Made by a program: the position numbers and the translations under genes. 64,000 bases of DNA from Lachnospiraceae bacterium (GTDB lineage: Bacteria > Bacillota > Clostridia > Lachnospirales > Lachnospiraceae). Position 1 is the stretch's first letter, and every line of letters begins with the position of its first letter. This document shows, piece by piece, positions 25,587-34,826 of this stretch. The notes beneath the pieces were generated by a model. The model was given only the letters and a program-made list of their open reading frames with translations, ran no database searches and was not told the DNA's origin. The DNA is taken from the NCBI GenBank assembly GCA_017472605.1, contig JAFUPV010000027.1:62001-126000 (forward strand). The letters run 5' to 3'.

Positions 25587-25762
25587 GGTTCTCCTCCCTG
25601 CGTGATTGTTATTGATTGAATGGAAAATTTTGTTAAATAAAGATAATAAGTGAAATATAATTATAACATGTTCGTGAATCCCAGTCAATGGGCGGCTTCG
25701 TTTTGGACAGCTGTCATCTTTTTTGCATGGCGGGGACGCAGGAGAAATTCTGTGGAAAGCGG

Positions 25763-25817
25763 TTGACAATATCGAATATCGATACTATAATGAAAATGAA
25801 AATATCGATATTCGATA
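25763..25817 (+). promoter_or_regulatory. Consensus promoter overlaid by paired PadR-type operators
   Basis: TTGACA (25763-25768) and TATAAT (25786-25791) with a 17-base spacer match the sigma-A consensus exactly. TATCGAATATCGATA (25770-25784) fills the spacer. Its exact reverse complement lies at 25803-25817, with centres 33 bases apart (about three helix turns). The layout predicts tight self-repression by the PadR protein encoded next. Confidence 0.85.
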
Positions 25818-25835
25818 ATAAGGGGACAGGAAATC

Positions 25836-26213
25836 ATGCCAAGAATGAAATTTCAGACATTAACGGAACAAATGTATTATATTTTGCTATGCCTGAACAG
25901 CGAATGCTGCGGGATTGATATCATGGACCGGATAACTGCAATGACCAATGGCCGTGTCGTCGTGGGTGCAGGAACTCTCTACAATCTGCTGGAGCAGTTT
26001 TTGGAAGTGGAAATGATCCGCGAGACAAAACGGGAAGGACGTCGCCGCAGCTATGTTCTGACGAAAACGGGAAGAGAAGCACTGGACGCGGAACGCAGAC
26101 GGCTGTGGGACCAGATTGGAGACTATGACAGGGTGTTTGGGGAAGAGGGAGCGTGTGAAATGACTTCTGAAGCGGTGCCCTCCGGATTGCAGCCGGGCTG
26201 TCAGAGGGGCTGA
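25836..26213 (+). CDS. PadR-family transcription repressor
   Basis: Winged-helix repressor of 125 residues. It shows the PadR opening (LTEQMYYILLCLNSECCGIDIMDRI), the GTLYNLLEQF recognition helix and the wing REGRRRSYVLTKTGREAL. The C-terminal helix is short, as in the PadR group with a small dimer domain. PadR proteins usually repress a neighbouring transporter or stress gene until a small ligand binds. The promoter just upstream carries two inverted 15-base sites. A DUF2812 membrane protein gene follows 83 bases downstream; PadR-DUF2812 pairs are common in Clostridia. The sequence 5' of the gene is AT-rich compared with its neighbours. Confidence 0.92.
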   Translation: MPRMKFQTLTEQMYYILLCLNSECCGIDIMDRITAMTNGRVVVGAGTLYNLLEQFLEVEMIRETKREGRRRSYVLTKTGREALDAERRRLWDQIGDYDRVFGEEGACEMTSEAVPSGLQPGCQRG

Positions 26214-26254
26214 ATTCCTGGAAAGTTTCAGATATTTCATAAATTTCCAGGAAT
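26214..26254 (+). terminator. Hairpin between padR and the DUF2812 gene
   Basis: ATTCCTGGAAA (26214-26224) pairs perfectly with TTTCCAGGAAT (26244-26254), followed by GTTTTAG. With a weak T tract it may only attenuate transcription into the downstream gene. Confidence 0.5.
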
Positions 26255-26296
26255 GTTTTAGAACAGAGATTCACAGCGGTTTCGGGAGGTGATGGG

Positions 26297-27829
26297 ATGA
26301 AGATCAGAGAGCATCGATATGAAATGTATACACTGTATTCCTACTATGATCGTGCAGGAATGGAGGAACATCTGGAAAAAATGGCTTCAAAGGGCTGGAT
26401 GCTGGAACGGATGAACTCGTGGTTCTGGACTTATCGAAAATGTCCGCCAAAGAAAGTCCATGTTCAGATTATCTATGATCCGAACGCCTCCGAATACGCC
26501 CCGGAACCAACAAGGAAACAGGAGGACTTCCGAGATTTTTGTGAGTATGCAGGATGGGATTTTACTGCTTCTTACGGGCCCCTGCAGGTATTTTATCATG
26601 TCCGGGAAGCAGAAAACCGCGCAGAGGAGCCTGTGCGCCCATGCGTTGAACGCCGAAACCCGGAGCATGATTCGGAAAAATGGCATCCAATCCCGATTGA
26701 GACGGATCCGGTCATGGAGGTGGAAGTGATTCACCAGGTTATGAAAAAGCGGTTTCTCCCCATCAATGTGTTGCTTCTGGTAAATATTTTCCTGGCAGGA
26801 AGAAAGATTTTTCCGATTCTGATTGAAAAACCGTTGTGGGCAATGGCAAATCTGGGATATACCTGCATAGCATGCAGCATTTTTCTTGCAGCGGTCATGA
26901 TTGCAGTGGAAATTGTCAGCTATTTTTTGTGGTTATTTGGTGCCAGACGGATGGCAGAGCGGAATCAGTCCCTTGTTCTGCGCGGGAGGACGCTGCTTCG
27001 AAGAAGTGTGTTTTATCTGATGGTGTTCAGTCTGATCTACTGGTTTGTTTCTGTAAAGGATTTCTTTTTGCGTCTGCAGGCAGCAGGCATTGTTTTTCTG
27101 GCTGCGTGTGCGCTGCTGGTGTCTGCTTCAGTGAGCAGGCATATGAAGAAAAAGAAAGTAAGTGCGGATGAGAATCGTGTCAAATCAAACGGAGCCGCAA
27201 TTCTGGCAATGATTGTTTCGGCTGTTTTCCTGGCAGTTTTTCTGCGGTGGAATTGGGAAAAGGATGGATTTCGAAGGAATGCCGAAACAGAAGTCTACGA
27301 ATACCAGGGAACAAAAGTTGTTTGCAGTCATGACAGGCTGCCAGTCATGTGCAGTGAACTTCTTGTTGTGGATGATTATCAGTACCGGACAGAGTGGGAT
27401 GTTCGGGAATCGCCCTTGCTGGCACAGCATGAGGCAAAACAATATATAAAACCAGGTGCCCTGGGTAATGAGGGGTACCTGGATTATACGATAACGGAAG
27501 TAAAGTTATCTGTAATGAATGACTGGTGCAGGCAGATGGTGCGGTATCAGTATGAGAGAATGGATGAAGAAAATCCACTGGAGAGAAAATATCGATTTGT
27601 CGAAACGGATGCAGACCTCTGGGGCGCAGAGTATTCCTGTCAGATTTTCGTCGGAGAGGAAGCAGGTTTCCGGCATCTGGTGTTTTGGGACGGCTGCATT
27701 CTGGATCTTGCAGCCGGGTGGCAGCTGACCGGTGATCAGAAAGGAATCATTGGTGCGAAGATCCGGGAATTCATGGAATCCGAATATCAGTGGGAGCCAT
27801 CATGTGTCTTACCGGTCAGTAAACAGTAG
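26297..27829 (+). CDS. DUF2812 membrane protein
   Basis: A 510-residue protein whose first 120 residues are the DUF2812 domain (MYTLYSYYDRAGMEEHLEKM, SKGWMLERMNSWFWTYRKCP, EYAGWDFTASYGPLQVFY). About six membrane helices follow between 155 and 320. The last 190 residues form an extra soluble domain probably outside the membrane (VYEYQGTKVVCSHDRLPVMC onwards). DUF2812 proteins are nearly always paired with PadR regulators, as here, and their function is not established. The gene ends inside the convergent M14 peptidase gene (14-base overlap). It is longer than simple DUF2812 proteins of about 200 residues because of the C-terminal domain. Confidence 0.85.
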   Translation: MKIREHRYEMYTLYSYYDRAGMEEHLEKMASKGWMLERMNSWFWTYRKCPPKKVHVQIIYDPNASEYAPEPTRKQEDFRDFCEYAGWDFTASYGPLQVFYHVREAENRAEEPVRPCVERRNPEHDSEKWHPIPIETDPVMEVEVIHQVMKKRFLPINVLLLVNIFLAGRKIFPILIEKPLWAMANLGYTCIACSIFLAAVMIAVEIVSYFLWLFGARRMAERNQSLVLRGRTLLRRSVFYLMVFSLIYWFVSVKDFFLRLQAAGIVFLAACALLVSASVSRHMKKKKVSADENRVKSNGAAILAMIVSAVFLAVFLRWNWEKDGFRRNAETEVYEYQGTKVVCSHDRLPVMCSELLVVDDYQYRTEWDVRESPLLAQHEAKQYIKPGALGNEGYLDYTITEVKLSVMNDWCRQMVRYQYERMDEENPLERKYRFVETDADLWGAEYSCQIFVGEEAGFRHLVFWDGCILDLAAGWQLTGDQKGIIGAKIREFMESEYQWEPSCVLPVSKQ

Positions 27830-29135
27830 CCAGCATCGCCCACAGATGTTGATTCCTTGCCCAGAGATCCGAAAACTGATCCAGAGGCAGCGGACAGGGT
27901 ACGCCGCCTGTCTCCACGGTGACAGAAGGAATTCCCCGCTCGATGACACACCAGTTGGAGAACCCGGCTTCGTTGGAGTAACCGGCAGTGGGATAGCCGG
28001 TCAGATTGGAAATGTGGGTGGCAAGATTGGAGTTGGCAGTCCAGAGTGGTTCTGCCTGACCATACTGCCAGTAGATCAGATTTCCGTAGGAATGATAGCT
28101 GACAGCCAGAAGCGGATTGCTCAGACTGTCAATTACGGACATTAAAGCAGCAGCTTCGGCCTCTGAGCCGGGGCTGCTTCCCTTATAAAGACTGGAAGAA
28201 GGAACCGGGCGGTCGTTGATCAGAGTCCAGCCGGGAGAATAGTTCCGGTTTAAATCGACGCCGACACCGTTGGCTTTCCAGCGGGTGAGCCAGGTTTCAT
28301 AATCCAGAGTGGTAAAACCGCCATTGATGTCGGAGGAGTAGATGGAATGGAGATTTTCCCTCAGATCCTGCCGGTTCAGTCCGGCTTCGCCCAGCTGACT
28401 GATGGTGACACCGTCCGGATTTACCATGGGAACAAGAACAAAACAGGTATTTTCAAAAATCCGGTTGTAGGGTATACTGTTATAAGAACCGGTGTTGTAG
28501 TTGGCACAGTAGTATTCCAGCTGCTTCATGACCAGCTGAGTGGTCATGTATTCTCTGCCGTGGGTTGCGGCGCAGAGGAAGATCTGGCGGGCTGCGTTTC
28601 TGTTTCCGAAATAGACAACATGGATGAGACGCCCGTCTGCCGTTGTTTTGGCTGCTTCAAGGGACACATACTGTGGATAGGATGCCGCGAACCAGTTCAG
28701 GTCTGCAGTCATTTTTTCGTATGTGTATTGTGCAGTGGTCAGATCGATAATGCTGTTTGGATCCCGGTCCGGCAGCGGCGGGACGACGGAGGTTCCGTCA
28801 CTGATGATGTCTGCGGATACCTGGTACGCAGTAGAGGCAGCGGAGGGATTGGCGGACGGAGAACCATTCTGCGCAGAATCATCTGCAGCCGGTCGATCCG
28901 GTTTGGAATGGGAGAACGCTGAAACGGATTCCGCCGGGAATTCATCGATGATTTGTCCGGTGGAGTCAGCAGTGTACCCGGCTGATTCGGCGTTTGTAAC
29001 AGAAGTGGTTACTGCATCGGCAGGTGAGCCGGTTTCCGGCAGAGTCGGATTTTGCTGCCCGGTTGGGCGGCAGCCGGTAATTGCCAGGGAAAAAGCAAGA
29101 AGAAATGTACAGAATAAGGCGTGTGATCGTTTCAT
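27816..29135 (-). CDS. Secreted M14-family zinc carboxypeptidase (lipoprotein)
   Basis: Surface-anchored metallopeptidase of 439 residues. The signal peptide ends in a lipobox (LAITGC, Cys22). A Ser/Ala/Pro-rich spacer follows to about residue 125. The M14 domain then shows HGREYMTTQ (HxxE zinc pair), DLNRNYSPGW, the third zinc ligand in SYHSYGNLIYWQYG and the catalytic Glu in SVTVETGG. In this family such enzymes trim amino acids from peptides or from cell-wall stem peptides (gamma-glutamyl-diaminopimelate type). The choice between these is not possible here. It is divergent from the SRAP gene, with about 80 bases between them. Confidence 0.92.
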   Translation of the reverse strand: MKRSHALFCTFLLAFSLAITGCRPTGQQNPTLPETGSPADAVTTSVTNAESAGYTADSTGQIIDEFPAESVSAFSHSKPDRPAADDSAQNGSPSANPSAASTAYQVSADIISDGTSVVPPLPDRDPNSIIDLTTAQYTYEKMTADLNWFAASYPQYVSLEAAKTTADGRLIHVVYFGNRNAARQIFLCAATHGREYMTTQLVMKQLEYYCANYNTGSYNSIPYNRIFENTCFVLVPMVNPDGVTISQLGEAGLNRQDLRENLHSIYSSDINGGFTTLDYETWLTRWKANGVGVDLNRNYSPGWTLINDRPVPSSSLYKGSSPGSEAEAAALMSVIDSLSNPLLAVSYHSYGNLIYWQYGQAEPLWTANSNLATHISNLTGYPTAGYSNEAGFSNWCVIERGIPSVTVETGGVPCPLPLDQFSDLWARNQHLWAMLATVY

Positions 29136-29218
29136 TAGAAATCAGGTACTCCTTTCCGAAAGAAAGATGGTTTCATGAAACTTATCATAACACAAAGTCT
29201 GGGAGAGTGACAAGCGGT

Positions 29219-29842
29219 ATGTGCGGACGTTATTATGTAGATGATGAGACTGCGAGAGAAATCGAGCGGCTTGTGGAAGAGGTGGATGCAAAAATGCGGC
29301 TGAAACAGGGAAACGGCGATGTTCTGCCGTCGCAGGAAGCGGTAGTGATCCGGGGAAGAGAGGCGGTACCGTCAGACGGTATTCTGCGTCCGGAACAGAA
29401 GGAGCTTCTCTGCGCGGACCGGATGCGTTGGGGGTATTCCTCACCGAAGGACAATCGGCTTCTGATCAATGCCAGGGCGGAAACAGCCAAAGACCGGCTG
29501 CTGTTTGCACAGGACGTGCGCTATCACCGGATCGCCGTGCCAGCTGCCGGTTTTTATGAATGGGACAGCGATCATAACCGGGCTTCTTTTACTGCCAGAC
29601 AGGGCGCGATCCTGTTTCTTGCCGGTTTTTACCGCTATGAAGTAAAAGAAAAGCGATTTATCATCCTGACAACGGCTGCCAACGAATCCATGGCTCCGGT
29701 TCATGACCGGATGCCGGTGATGATTGAGCGCAGCGAGCTTCGTCAGTGGATTTACGGCGAACAGTATCTGGACATGTTTCTGCAGCGGAAACAGGCACAG
29801 CTTTGCTGCAGACGGGAATATGAGCAGCTCAGACTGTTCTGA
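29219..29842 (+). CDS. SRAP-domain protein (HMCES/YedK family)
   Basis: A 207-residue protein that covalently captures abasic sites in single-stranded DNA. The start is fixed by MCGRYY: Cys2 becomes the N-terminal nucleophile after Met removal. Other conserved sites are the INARAET stretch, AVPAAGFYEW with the active-site Glu, and PVHDRMPVMI with the His. The frame is open upstream, but only this ATG exposes Cys2. It begins a run of three closely packed genes with the phosphoesterase and the MMPL transporter. The link between them is not obvious functionally. Confidence 0.95.
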   Translation: MCGRYYVDDETAREIERLVEEVDAKMRLKQGNGDVLPSQEAVVIRGREAVPSDGILRPEQKELLCADRMRWGYSSPKDNRLLINARAETAKDRLLFAQDVRYHRIAVPAAGFYEWDSDHNRASFTARQGAILFLAGFYRYEVKEKRFIILTTAANESMAPVHDRMPVMIERSELRQWIYGEQYLDMFLQRKQAQLCCRREYEQLRLF

Positions 29843-29855
29843 GGGGAGAGTTATT

Positions 29856-30560
29856 TTGAGGTATTATATTGCAGACTGTCATTTCTTTCATGCTGCAATG
29901 AATGACAAGATGGATAAGCGGGGCTTTACAAGCGGTGAAGCCATGAATGAATACATGATCACCCGGTGGAATGAGCGGGTGAGAACGAATGATGAGGTTG
30001 TGATCCTTGGAGATTTTTCCATTGGAAAGGGAGCTGAGACCAATGAGATTCTGAAACGGCTCAACGGACGGCTTTGTCTGATTGAGGGAAACCATGATAA
30101 ATTCCTGAATCACAGGGATTTTGACCGGAACCGGTTTGTCTGGATCAAGCCCTATGACGAAATGCAGGATAATCGGCGAAAAGTGATATTGAGCCATTAT
30201 CCGGTCATGTGCTATAATGGACAATATCGGATCGATGAACATGGACAGCCAAAGGTTTACATGCTGTATGGTCATGTTCATGACACGCAGGACGAGAGAC
30301 TGATCAATCGTTTTCAGCAGATGACCAGAGAAACGCTGGTCACGGATTACAGGGGGGAGACACGGGCGATTCCGTGTCATATGATCAACTGCTTCTGCCG
30401 TTTTTCCGACTACACGCCGCTGACGCTGGACGAGTGGATTCTGGTGGATGAAGCACGGCGCAGGAAGATGGCTGAAGAAACGTTTCGTGAAATTGCTGTG
30501 TCTGAAGATGGGGAAGAAACAGACACCGATTCCGGTGCGGACAGGGAGGTTACGGTGTAA
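29856..30560 (+). CDS. Calcineurin-like metallophosphoesterase
   Basis: Cytoplasmic two-metal phosphoesterase of 234 residues. The metal motifs appear in order: DCHFFH (DxH, about 7-12), LGDFS, GNHD, SHYPVMCY and GHVHD. The start is taken as TTG at 29856, six bases after GAGGGGAGAG. No ATG precedes the DxH motif in a sensible place, because the upstream frame runs into the SRAP gene. The substrate is unknown. The C-terminal tail is acidic (EDGEETDTDSGADRE) and looks disordered. It sits 13 bases after the SRAP gene and one base before the MMPL gene. Confidence 0.9.
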   Translation: MRYYIADCHFFHAAMNDKMDKRGFTSGEAMNEYMITRWNERVRTNDEVVILGDFSIGKGAETNEILKRLNGRLCLIEGNHDKFLNHRDFDRNRFVWIKPYDEMQDNRRKVILSHYPVMCYNGQYRIDEHGQPKVYMLYGHVHDTQDERLINRFQQMTRETLVTDYRGETRAIPCHMINCFCRFSDYTPLTLDEWILVDEARRRKMAEETFREIAVSEDGEETDTDSGADREVTV

Positions 30561-30561
30561 C

Positions 30562-32832
30562 ATGGGGAAAATAGCAACAATACTGGTAAAGAGACGCAAT
30601 CAGATTCTGGCGGCGTTTGCGCTGTTTGCAGCGGTTTGTCTGATTCTGACGCCGTTTGTGAAGATCAACTACGATCTGACCAGATATCTGCCAAAGAATT
30701 CACCGATGAAGATTGGAATGGATTTGATGACGGAGGAATTCGGCGAGCAGAGCATGAGCACGCTGCGGCTGATGGTCCGCGGTGTTCCGGAGGAGGAGAA
30801 AGCAGCCATCCGGGACTGGCTTGGCGGACTGGAGCATGTGCAGAGCGTGACCTGGCAGGAGGGAAACGGGGAATATAACAAAGGGGATGACACGCTTTAT
30901 GTGATTACATCCGGATACAATGCCTATTCTTCGGAAGCAAAATCCATTTATTCCGCTGTTTTGAAGCAATATGGAGACACCTATGAACTGTATGTCAGCG
31001 GCGATATCGCAGATGCCTGCATTCCGGATCTTCCGCTGTGGATCGTCGTGGTGGCGGTCGTCTGCATTGTCATCATTCTGTTCTGCATGTGCAAATCCTG
31101 GATGGAACCGGTCCTGTTCCTGATTACGATCGGAATTGCCGTTTTCATTAACATGGGAACCAATCTGATCATGGGAACCATTTCCCAGCAGACGTTTTCC
31201 ATGTCGGCGATTCTTCAGCTGGTGCTGTCCATGGACTACTCGATCATTCTGCTGAACCGGTACCGGGAGGAAAAATCTCATCTGGGCGAAACACCGGATC
31301 GGGAGCTGGCAATGGAACGTGCGCTTGTCAATGCCTTCGCGGCGATTACCAGCAGTTCCATTACGACCTTTGTCGGTCTGCTGGCGCTTGTTTTCATGAG
31401 TTTTACGATTGGAGCGGATCTTGGTCTGGTCATGGCGAAAGGTGTAGTGATCAGTCTGATCTGCATTTTCACTGTTCTTCCTGCGCTTGTTCTCAAGTGT
31501 GACTGGCTCATCGAAAAAACGGCAAAGAAAACCATTCCGCTCAAGATGGACTGGCTTGGCCGGTTCAGCTATCGGCTGCGTCATGTATTTCCGGTTTTGT
31601 TTCTTGTGCTTTTTTCCGTGTTTTCTGTGATGAAGGGAAATACGGCAATCGACTATACATTAAAGGAAATCGATGTGGTCAACGATACCTTTGCACCGGA
31701 TAATACCATTGTGCTGCTGTATGAAACGGCAGATGCGGAAGCAGTCAATGAGGTGCTGGCCGGACTGGAACAGGAACCGAAGGTGAAAAGCGCCATTGGC
31801 TATGGAAACAGTCTTGGCAAAGCGTTTACCAGCGAGGAACTGGCATCGGCGCTGGCATCCTACGGAATGGAGATGGATATTGATGCTTCCATGATATCCA
31901 GCGTCTACTATGCTTACTACTGTCCTGAGGAGTTTCAGAAGCTGGGTGCTGCGGAATTGATGCTGCGGATGATGACCGGCAATTTTGAAACGGATCCGGA
32001 GTGGAAGCTGACGATTTCGGAGCTGTTTCTGTTTCTGAAGGAGGAGCTGCTGACGGATGAGCGGCTGGCGGCGCTGATTCCGGAGGAAGTGAGCGGTCAG
32101 ATTGATGCCATTGGGGAACAGCTGGCCATGGGTGCGGCTCAGCTGCAGGGCGAAAATTACGGCCGTCTGATGATCACCACCTCGCTGGAGGATGACAATG
32201 AGGAAACAAGGGCATTTCTTGCCGGGCTGACGAAGCAGTGTGAGGAGAAATTAAGCGGTGACTTCTATCTGATCGGCAATTCGGTGATGGCATATCAGAT
32301 GTCTCAGACCTTTGATGCGGAGCTGAACCGGATCACATGGATCACGGCAGCGATGATTTTTGTCGTTGTGGCTGTCACCTTCCGTTCGCTGGTAATTCCG
32401 ACTATCCTTGTTCTTCTGATTCAGTGCGGTGTGTACATGACCATGGGAATCATGCACATGCGCGGCTCCAGCATGTATTTCCTTGCTCTGATCATTGTGC
32501 AAAGCATTCTGATGGGAGCCACCATCGATTATGCGATTCTTTTGACGTCCTACTATCGGGAACTGCGTGAGACGATGCAGAAAAAGGAAGCGCTGATCGG
32601 TGCATATAACAGTTCAATTCATACCATACTGACATCAGCGATGATTCTGATCCTGGTAACCGGAATTCTTGGTGAGCTGTTTGCGAATCCGACAGTCGGC
32701 GAGATCTGCAAAACAATCTCACTGGGCTCCATCTGTGCGACGGTGTTGATTTTATTTGTTCTGCCCGGTATTCTGACAAGCATGGACCGGTTTATTTGTA
32801 AAAAAAGTCTTCGTTGTATAAATAAAACATAA
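30562..32832 (+). CDS. MMPL/RND-family membrane transporter
   Basis: Large exporter of 756 residues built from two similar halves. Each half has one helix, an outside domain of about 150-190 residues, and five clustered helices. The first helix is at about 12-30. The first cluster begins LWIVVVAVVCIVIILFCMCK and contains the proton-relay motif SMDYSIILLNRYREE. The second cluster begins WITAAMIFVVVAVTFRSLVI and contains GATIDYAILLTSYYRE. These D-Y motifs on helices 4 and 10 are typical of MMPL proteins. Members in Gram-positives export lipids or hydrophobic compounds. The start is set by ATG 30562 after AGGGAGG. A terminator follows. Confidence 0.92.
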   Translation: MGKIATILVKRRNQILAAFALFAAVCLILTPFVKINYDLTRYLPKNSPMKIGMDLMTEEFGEQSMSTLRLMVRGVPEEEKAAIRDWLGGLEHVQSVTWQEGNGEYNKGDDTLYVITSGYNAYSSEAKSIYSAVLKQYGDTYELYVSGDIADACIPDLPLWIVVVAVVCIVIILFCMCKSWMEPVLFLITIGIAVFINMGTNLIMGTISQQTFSMSAILQLVLSMDYSIILLNRYREEKSHLGETPDRELAMERALVNAFAAITSSSITTFVGLLALVFMSFTIGADLGLVMAKGVVISLICIFTVLPALVLKCDWLIEKTAKKTIPLKMDWLGRFSYRLRHVFPVLFLVLFSVFSVMKGNTAIDYTLKEIDVVNDTFAPDNTIVLLYETADAEAVNEVLAGLEQEPKVKSAIGYGNSLGKAFTSEELASALASYGMEMDIDASMISSVYYAYYCPEEFQKLGAAELMLRMMTGNFETDPEWKLTISELFLFLKEELLTDERLAALIPEEVSGQIDAIGEQLAMGAAQLQGENYGRLMITTSLEDDNEETRAFLAGLTKQCEEKLSGDFYLIGNSVMAYQMSQTFDAELNRITWITAAMIFVVVAVTFRSLVIPTILVLLIQCGVYMTMGIMHMRGSSMYFLALIIVQSILMGATIDYAILLTSYYRELRETMQKKEALIGAYNSSIHTILTSAMILILVTGILGELFANPTVGEICKTISLGSICATVLILFVLPGILTSMDRFICKKSLRCINKT

Positions 32833-32888
32833 ACTCTATTGTCACAGAAAAATCGAAATGGTAAAATCAGGAATCAGGACGGTTTCCC

Positions 32889-32923
32889 AGGGCAGACCGG
32901 AAGAAGGAAGGTCTGCCCTTTCT
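32889..32923 (+). terminator. Terminator after the MMPL gene
   Basis: AGGGCAGACC (32889-32898) pairs with GGTCTGCCCT (32910-32919), followed by TTCTCGTTT. Confidence 0.8.
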
Positions 32924-32976
32924 CGTTTGCGCGAAGGAAAGAAACCGCGTTTTTGTGTGAGAGAAAGGAGTGCTGT

Positions 32977-33495
32977 ATGGAATTTGGTAAAATGGAACAT
33001 GTTACACCGGATATTTCAGAACTTTCCAATGAGATTACGTATCATAAATATCTGATGAACCGACTGAACGGAAAACGTTTTTTTCACGACATAGCAATTC
33101 CGGATTATATTGTGATGGAAATGGCGGCGAAGCAGGCAGGAGAATCCTGTGAGAAACTGTATCTGCGCGACATTGCGAGGCGGATGGACATTCCGGTCAG
33201 CCGAATTTCCCAGATTGCCAGACGGCTGAAGGACCGTGGTCTTGTTCTGTGGGCTCATGACGGAGACGGACGGGAAGGAACTTATCTGATTCTGACAGAA
33301 ACGGGAAGTGAGGCATTGAAGCGTCAGGAAGACGTTCTGAAGGAGTACTATGAGAAGGTGATTGCCCGTTTTGGAAAGGAAGCGTTTATTCAGTTTCTGA
33401 AACAGATGGCAAAGCTGGAAATCATCATGAAAGAAGAAGCCGGGAAAATGAAAGGCGAAAGGAAAGAAAGAGGAGGAACTGCCAATGGAGAATAA
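32977..33495 (+). CDS. MarR-like winged-helix regulator
   Basis: Cytoplasmic regulator of 172 residues. The recognition region is LYLRDIARRMDIPVSRISQIARRLKDRGLVLW (about 67-98). The wing is DGDGREGTYLILTETGSEAL, and a long C-terminal helix (110-160) serves for dimerisation. The N-terminal 30 residues lack similarity I recognise. The start at 32977 follows AAAGGAG. Its last 11 bases overlap the citrate synthase gene, so the two are translated together and the regulator may control that operon. No clear palindrome was found in the short gap after the upstream terminator. Confidence 0.82.
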   Translation: MEFGKMEHVTPDISELSNEITYHKYLMNRLNGKRFFHDIAIPDYIVMEMAAKQAGESCEKLYLRDIARRMDIPVSRISQIARRLKDRGLVLWAHDGDGREGTYLILTETGSEALKRQEDVLKEYYEKVIARFGKEAFIQFLKQMAKLEIIMKEEAGKMKGERKERGGTANGE

Positions 33496-34813
33496 CCTGA
33501 AACGGTATGCAGAAAGACAGGAACAGCTGTGCCGGAAAAATGACAGCATCGCTCCGGGGTTGTATGAGGAATATGGTGTAAACAGAGGACTCCGAGACAT
33601 CAACGGAAATGGTGTCCTGACCGGTCTGACCAACATTTCCCGCGTGACTGCTTCCAAAATTGTGGATGGAAAGAAGGTTCCCTGTGACGGGGAACTCTGG
33701 TATCGCGGTTATCAGGTGAAAAACCTGATCAATGATCTTGGTGAGCAGGAGTTTGGATTTGAGAAGATTGCCTATCTGCTTCTTTTGGGCGATCTGCCCA
33801 ATCAGGAAGAGCTGGAGGAGTTCAAGGAAATCATCGGAAACAGCCGGACACTGCCGACCAATTTTACCAGAGACGTAATCATGAAGGCGCCCAGCTCCGA
33901 TATCATGAATTCCATGACAAGAAGCATTCTGACACTGGCATCCTACGATGAGAACATGAAAGACAACAGCGTAAGCAACAGTCTTCGCCAGTGCATGAAG
34001 CTGATCAGCATGTTCCCTCTGCTGGCTGTCTATGGTTACCATGCATATAACCACTATGAAAACAATGACAGCATGTACATTCACCGTCCGGATCCGTCTT
34101 TGTCAACGGCGGAAAATCTTCTGATGCTTCTTCGTCCGGATAAAAAATATTCGCCGATTGAGGCAAAGGTACTGGATACGGCGCTGATTCTGCACATGGA
34201 GCACGGCGGCGGAAATAATTCGACCTTTACAACGAGAGTAGTAACTTCATCCGGTTCCGATACCTATTCAACCATTGCGGCGGCCATGTCTTCCCTGAAG
34301 GGACCAAAGCACGGCGGTGCCAACATCAAGGTAATGGAGATGATTCAGGACATCCGGGCCCATGTCAGTGATATTACAGACAGGGATGAGGTCGGCGCTT
34401 ATCTGGCGAAAATCCTTGCCGGCGAAGCGTTTGACGGCAAGGGACTGATCTATGGAATGGGTCACGCGGTTTATTCCCTCTCGGATCCCCGTGAGCGGAT
34501 TTTCCGCGGCTACGTGGAGCAGCTGGCTGCGGAGAAGCACCGGGAGCGCGACATGAAACTCTATACGAACATTGAAGAGCTGGCTCCGGAACTGATTTCC
34601 GCGAGACGCCGCATCTACAAGGGAGTCAGCCCCAACGTGGATTTCTACAGCGGCTTTGTCTATGAGATGCTGGGAATTCCGCAGGAGCTTTACACAGCCA
34701 TCTTTGCCATTGCGCGAATTGTCGGATGGAGTGCGCACCGGATCGAGGAACTGATCTGTGTGGATAAGATCATTCGTCCGGCCTATATGAGTGTGATGGA
34801 AGAGAAAGAATAA
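33485..34813 (+). CDS. gltA: Citrate synthase
   Basis: Condenses oxaloacetate with acetyl-CoA to citrate, opening the oxidative arm towards 2-oxoglutarate in anaerobes with a partial TCA cycle. The 442 residues carry the catalytic triad H276 (KHGGAN), H327 (GMGHAVYS) and D386 (NVDFYSG), with HMEHGGG at 237-243. The long N-terminal region before the core is usual for the clostridial variant. Related 2-methylcitrate synthases are hard to exclude, but no prp genes are near. It overlaps the MarR-type gene and is followed 13 bases later by a GH28 glycosidase, an odd partner. Aconitase and isocitrate dehydrogenase genes are not in the window. Confidence 0.92.
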   Translation: MENNLKRYAERQEQLCRKNDSIAPGLYEEYGVNRGLRDINGNGVLTGLTNISRVTASKIVDGKKVPCDGELWYRGYQVKNLINDLGEQEFGFEKIAYLLLLGDLPNQEELEEFKEIIGNSRTLPTNFTRDVIMKAPSSDIMNSMTRSILTLASYDENMKDNSVSNSLRQCMKLISMFPLLAVYGYHAYNHYENNDSMYIHRPDPSLSTAENLLMLLRPDKKYSPIEAKVLDTALILHMEHGGGNNSTFTTRVVTSSGSDTYSTIAAAMSSLKGPKHGGANIKVMEMIQDIRAHVSDITDRDEVGAYLAKILAGEAFDGKGLIYGMGHAVYSLSDPRERIFRGYVEQLAAEKHRERDMKLYTNIEELAPELISARRRIYKGVSPNVDFYSGFVYEMLGIPQELYTAIFAIARIVGWSAHRIEELICVDKIIRPAYMSVMEEKE

Positions 34814-34826
34814 AACGGAGGTTTTT

